Source of the DNA: Gymnorhina tibicen
Lineage: Eukaryota > Chordata > Aves > Passeriformes > Artamidae
Length of the DNA: 64,000 bases
NCBI GenBank assembly: GCA_013399875.1
Contig: VXAZ01001670.1
Location: forward strand, 2,296,808-2,360,807
Direction: 5' to 3'
This document shows, piece after piece, positions 61,001 to 64,000 of this stretch. Position numbers and translations under genes: made by a program. Numbering within the stretch: the stretch's first letter is position 1; the number at the start of each line of letters is the position of its first letter. Below the pieces are notes generated by a model that was given only the letters and a program-made list of their open reading frames with translations, had not been told where the DNA came from and searched no databases.

Positions 61001-64000
61001 TGGCAGCTTTCCTCACCTGCAGGTCAGGTTTGGGTTGTCTGTGTAGCATAGTCAGGCTTTCATTTCAATCAGCTGTCTCATTCACACACACTATCTGCTT
61101 TAAAATAACAAGCTGTTGTTCCTGCAGACAGAAAATCACACATCACATCCCAGTCTTCCAAGAAAAGCCCTGTTCTAGGAGCTATGCATCCCAAGGGTAA
61201 CAGAGAGAAAGCAGAAAGGGGCTTCTGATGATGGGGCAATTGTCTATGTGGGAATAGCTGGGAGAGGGATTACAACCTTAGCTAATAAGTTCCCATAAAG
61301 TGCTGAGGAGAAAAATCCAAGGGCAAAGTAGTAAGGAGAAAGACATCGGGGGGAATACAATGCAGCAGTGCAGAACTGGTGGACAAGAAAGGAACAACAA
61401 AGAAACTTCTAGCCAAAGGACAAATCAGATTGCTGAGGTGGGGGAGGAATGTTAGCATTTCTCATCCCGACAGGAAACAGCCCTATCTAGCTCTGTGCCA
61501 GAAAGAGACACACAAGCAGAGTAAAGTCCTCTGTGCCCTGCTAGAGAAAGGAGCAAAGGGAGGGGAAAGCCCTTCAGCTTCAGCTTGGTTGTCCCATCTT
61601 CCCTCCCACCTCATGACAAAGGATAGTCTGCACGTGGCAGAAGCTCTTGGCTGCTACAGAAAAGGAAGCAGTGCTCTGCAGATAGCACCTTTTAAATTCC
61701 ACGGAGAGTCTCACATCTCCTATCTCATGCAGTTTCCCTGCCATACAGGGCTCAGTCACTGCTGCTTATTTTCCCTGTTGACATGGACAGAAAATTGAGC
61801 AATTACCCTTAAACTCCTCTCTCTCAGATTGCACAGATTGCTACATACAAAGCATTAAGCCCCCAATTGCCCCTGGCCAAAAGTGACTTAACTAGGCCTG
61901 TCCTTTAGGAATTAAACACTTTTGTGTTGCTTGTGAAGGTTTATTATTCCTCAAGTGTGATGCATTAAATCCTGCTAAAGCAGGTTTCTCACCATGCAGA
62001 GGACCTGGTCCCCCATGACAAAGTCCAGGGGGCACATACCCACTAACAAAGGTGCTATCCATTTGCTGTGCCTGAGTGCTCGAGAGTACCAGCGTGTGTT
62101 CAGGAGGGTGGGCACTAAAATCACAGTGGATGCTGTAGGAAATCAACCTAGCCATCAACTAGATGCTCCAGAGCTACTTTTGGAGAGACACTGCAATTTT
62201 TCAAAACTGTCTTGCCAGCTTGGAGTTTTACAGGGGCAAATGGTGCTTTTAGCCAAACACAAGTCTTTGCTTTCCTATAACTCAATACTGGCACCTCTTA
62301 AAGGGGCTGTCTTGTTCTGGACTAGCCTCTAGAGAAATATGAAATGGAGAAAACTAATTGTGAGCATGATCTGAGCCAAGGTTCTTCACTGCTGGCATCT
62401 CAAGGGTATTTATTGTGCAGTATGGATGACTTCCACCTTCTCGGTTTCCCTGTGCAACTGTAACGAATGGCTGAAACTGCAGATCATTCCATGCATGTCC
62501 CTGTCTGGTCCACCCACTTACCATCTCCCATATTGTTTCAGTTGTTCCACACAGCCTAAGAAGTGTCTGTCCTTCTCTCCCAAACTCCCACAGAGATAAG
62601 GAATCGGATGCTATTTCATACACAGGCCAGGAGCAGTGAAAGAATTCTACTTTTATTTCTGAAACTACAAGGCATATCAAGCCCAAAAGTCTCCACTTGA
62701 CTGTACAAACTTCCCTGCATTCTCCACATGCCAAACTGGGTTCTCTACAGGCCCTATACTTTTTTAACACATTCTCAAATGGACTCCAAACTCAGAGTCT
62801 CTGGGTGTTAGTAATGTATAAATGATCACAACTGAGCACATTTCAAATTCACAAGAACACCTTTTTAAGGGCATATAGTTTTGTCCTTCATTCTTCTAAT
62901 GAAAAGGTTGGATGGGGGACGAACAATGTTAATGGAATGGTACAGCTCAGCTTTCTAATAGGTTAAAGGAAGGCGATCCAAATGTATTGGTTGACAGCAG
63001 CAATCATTACGCAACTGCGCCTGTTCATATTAAGGTGTACAAGCTAACACATTATGCAGCACAAAATAACCGTGACCCATCCTTGGGGATCCATACACCA
63101 ATGTCTTGATTTTTGTATGTTTAGAATCTGAGCTATACTGTTACAGTTAAGGACACAAACTCAAGTGCAGTTCTATGCAAAGGCGAGGCTGATACAGCTC
63201 AATTTACTGCACAGCCACAGCCACTGCACGCTACTCCCTGCCTTCTACACTAGGCAGTTGTTTGTATCTCTCTGCTTAATCAAAAAAGTAATTTTATTCA
63301 AGTTCTGGAGTTTGTTTATATGTTGCTTTTCTTGACTGCAATTGCTGAGCCCACATGGAAAACTCCTCTCCCAGAATAGTATGCTTAATCTCCCTGTCGA
63401 AATAGGACCACAACCATACAATGCACCATCCATTTAGAGATTTTCTATATGCAAATTAGACCCACAACCCAGCGTATTTGTACCAGAAACTGCCTGGGTA
63501 GGAACCATATCAGATTTGCAGGATCCTTCCTCTAATGCATAGATTTAATCCAAAGCCAAACTCCAGTTTGCAAACAATCCAAATTTTCCTGCTAATAAAT
63601 AAGTGAAGTGTATTAGGATTCAACATGTCTTCACACCACACTCTGCATCAATTCTATGCTATATTTATTACCCAAGGTCTTGGAGTGCTGAAAGTCACAT
63701 GCTACAAACAAACATGTGGGAAGCATTTTTATGCCTGGTTAGCAAAGACGGTCATACTCCAAGTACATGACCAAGGTTCAACAAAAAGGACAGCACCTAT
63801 GCAAACAGTCAGAGCTGTTCAGAACAGACTACCAGACTCAGTGACATACGCTGAAATTTAAGAACCCCAAGAAACTTCCCAGGGGGAAAATTTAGTCTGT
63901 TCTGAAGATGCCAATGCTATAAAGGTGCCACTTCTGGCAGTCATATGTTGCAATGCTTAATCTGTCTGGAAAACCCAAATAAGTCTTCATTTAATCTCAT
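58050..64000 (-). other. IFT43: Presumed IFT43 intron to the window end, nothing recognised
   Basis: About 6 kb with no recognised exon. A T-rich stretch lies at about 59372-59410. The block 62930-63080 (with ATCATTACGCAACTGCGCC and CATATTAAGGTGTACAAGC) keeps CpGs among AT-rich cores and may be a further conserved element. Whether this is IFT43 intron depends on where its first exons lie. In mammals TGFB3 is the next gene and is divergent from IFT43; I see no TGFB3 sequence here. Confidence 0.45.

Overview
This window is vertebrate nuclear DNA and almost certainly comes from a bird. Two protein-coding genes can be read by homology, both on the minus strand: the first coding exon and promoter of GPATCH2L (left, about 6.2-7.9 kb) and the last four coding exons of IFT43 (right, 49.8-52.7 kb). 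The two genes are also neighbours, in the same relative order and orientation, on human 14q24.3. The bird assignment rests on a solo LTR of the avian ERV-L type (2.24-2.84 kb) and on several old CR1-type LINE pieces. The LTR resembles versions I associate with songbirds, but I would not place the species from it. Coding density is very low: all but about 1 kb is intron or intergenic DNA. Most long open frames are chance and are not listed.

Layout: 1-6227 is GPATCH2L intron, carrying the LTR and a CR1 3' fragment. 6228-6886 is the first coding exon of GPATCH2L, and 7.64-7.87 kb is its CpG-island promoter. From 7.9 to 49.6 kb lies a gene-free interval of roughly 42 kb. It holds a T/G-rich tract, CR1 fragments, microsatellites, MIR-like remnants and a string of short CpG-retaining segments rich in homeodomain, GATA, SOX, T-box and TCF-type motifs, which look like conserved regulatory elements. 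From 49.7 to 52.7 kb are the IFT43 3' exons. 52.7-64.0 kb is probably IFT43 intron; it contains two CpG-rich promoter-like patches (53.8-54.1 and 54.6-55.0 kb). I could not find the N-terminal IFT43 exons, which probably lie beyond the right edge.

The two genes do not form a pathway. IFT43 is a subunit of the ciliary IFT-A retrograde transport complex; GPATCH2L is a poorly characterised, basic, probably nuclear protein.

The most unusual structure is a 71-bp near-perfect hairpin at 14825-14895. All four imperfect pairs are A-C on the plus strand, hence G-U wobbles on the minus strand, so a minus-strand RNA would form an essentially unbroken stem of pre-microRNA size. No operon, CRISPR array or prokaryotic-type system is present.
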